Assembly (NCBI GenBank): GCA_039182435.1
Contig: JBCDCC010000119.1
Span: 1 to 7,771 of the forward strand
DNA from: JBCCKC01 sp039182435
GTDB lineage: Bacteria; Verrucomicrobiota; Verrucomicrobiia; Opitutales; Coraliomargaritaceae
DNA length: 7,771 bases
Direction: 5' to 3'
Of the stretch, positions 7,725 through 7,771 are shown piece after piece. The position numbers and the translations under genes are program-made. Numbering within the stretch: position 1 is the first letter of the stretch; each line of letters starts with the position of its first letter. The notes under the pieces are model-generated. The model ran no database searches. It saw only the letters and a list, made by a program, of their open reading frames with translations, and had not been told where the DNA came from.

Positions 7725-7771
7725 CGAATTCAAGCCTCGACCACTTCTACACCATGAGGCCAAGAACTCGA

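Noticed and set aside
7690..7771. Plus-strand ATG at 7690 opening a 27-codon frame (MRIIYQIFNYVNEF...) that runs off the right edge
   Set aside because: It overlaps the probable acnB promoter, has only a distant G5 run as ribosome-binding site, and matches nothing I know; more sequence to the right would decide.

Overview
The window looks like a chromosomal housekeeping stretch of a PVC-group bacterium, most likely a verrucomicrobium of the Opitutae/Puniceicoccales type. That placement is inference. It rests on a PEP-CTERM exported protein, a long AcnB of the kind I associate with Bacteroidetes and PVC bacteria, and a STAS protein with a C-terminal acidic/helical tail. Genes run about 50-63% GC in hand-counted lines. 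The gene-free stretches at about 1020-1440 and at the right edge drop to about 30-35%.

Layout. At the left edge (3-77, +) are the last 24 codons of a gene whose end resembles sigma-factor region 4.2, followed by a terminator-like hairpin (132-170). A PEP-CTERM protein lies on the minus strand (235-987), with a plausible promoter at 1011-1040. An AT-rich gap of about 700 bp (988-1685) precedes tyrS (1686-2867, +). TyrS meets a small von Willebrand factor A protein tail-to-tail (2881-3513, -). That gene diverges across 93 bp from a peroxiredoxin (3607-4080, +), which is followed by two abutting hairpins and a STAS-domain protein (4199-4720, +). A strong shared terminator (4775-4809) separates the STAS gene from convergent acnB (4821-7541, -), whose promoter region (7696-7724) is near the right edge.

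How the genes relate. There is no evident multi-gene system: tyrS (translation), acnB (TCA cycle) and the peroxiredoxin (peroxide defence) are independent housekeeping functions. The vWA and STAS proteins are probable binding/regulatory proteins of unknown partners. I found no CRISPR array, tRNA, rRNA, insertion sequence or defence cassette.

Most notable points. The acnB 5' end carries an in-frame TAA exactly where the family N-terminus should continue from an ATG at 7589, so acnB is either read from a weak TTG at 7541, mutated, mis-sequenced, or recoded at an A7 tract. The vWA protein has a degenerate metal site (Thr to Cys, Asp to Glu). The TyrRS HIGH motif reads TFGH. The acnB leader holds an 11-bp-period direct repeat and a hairpin.
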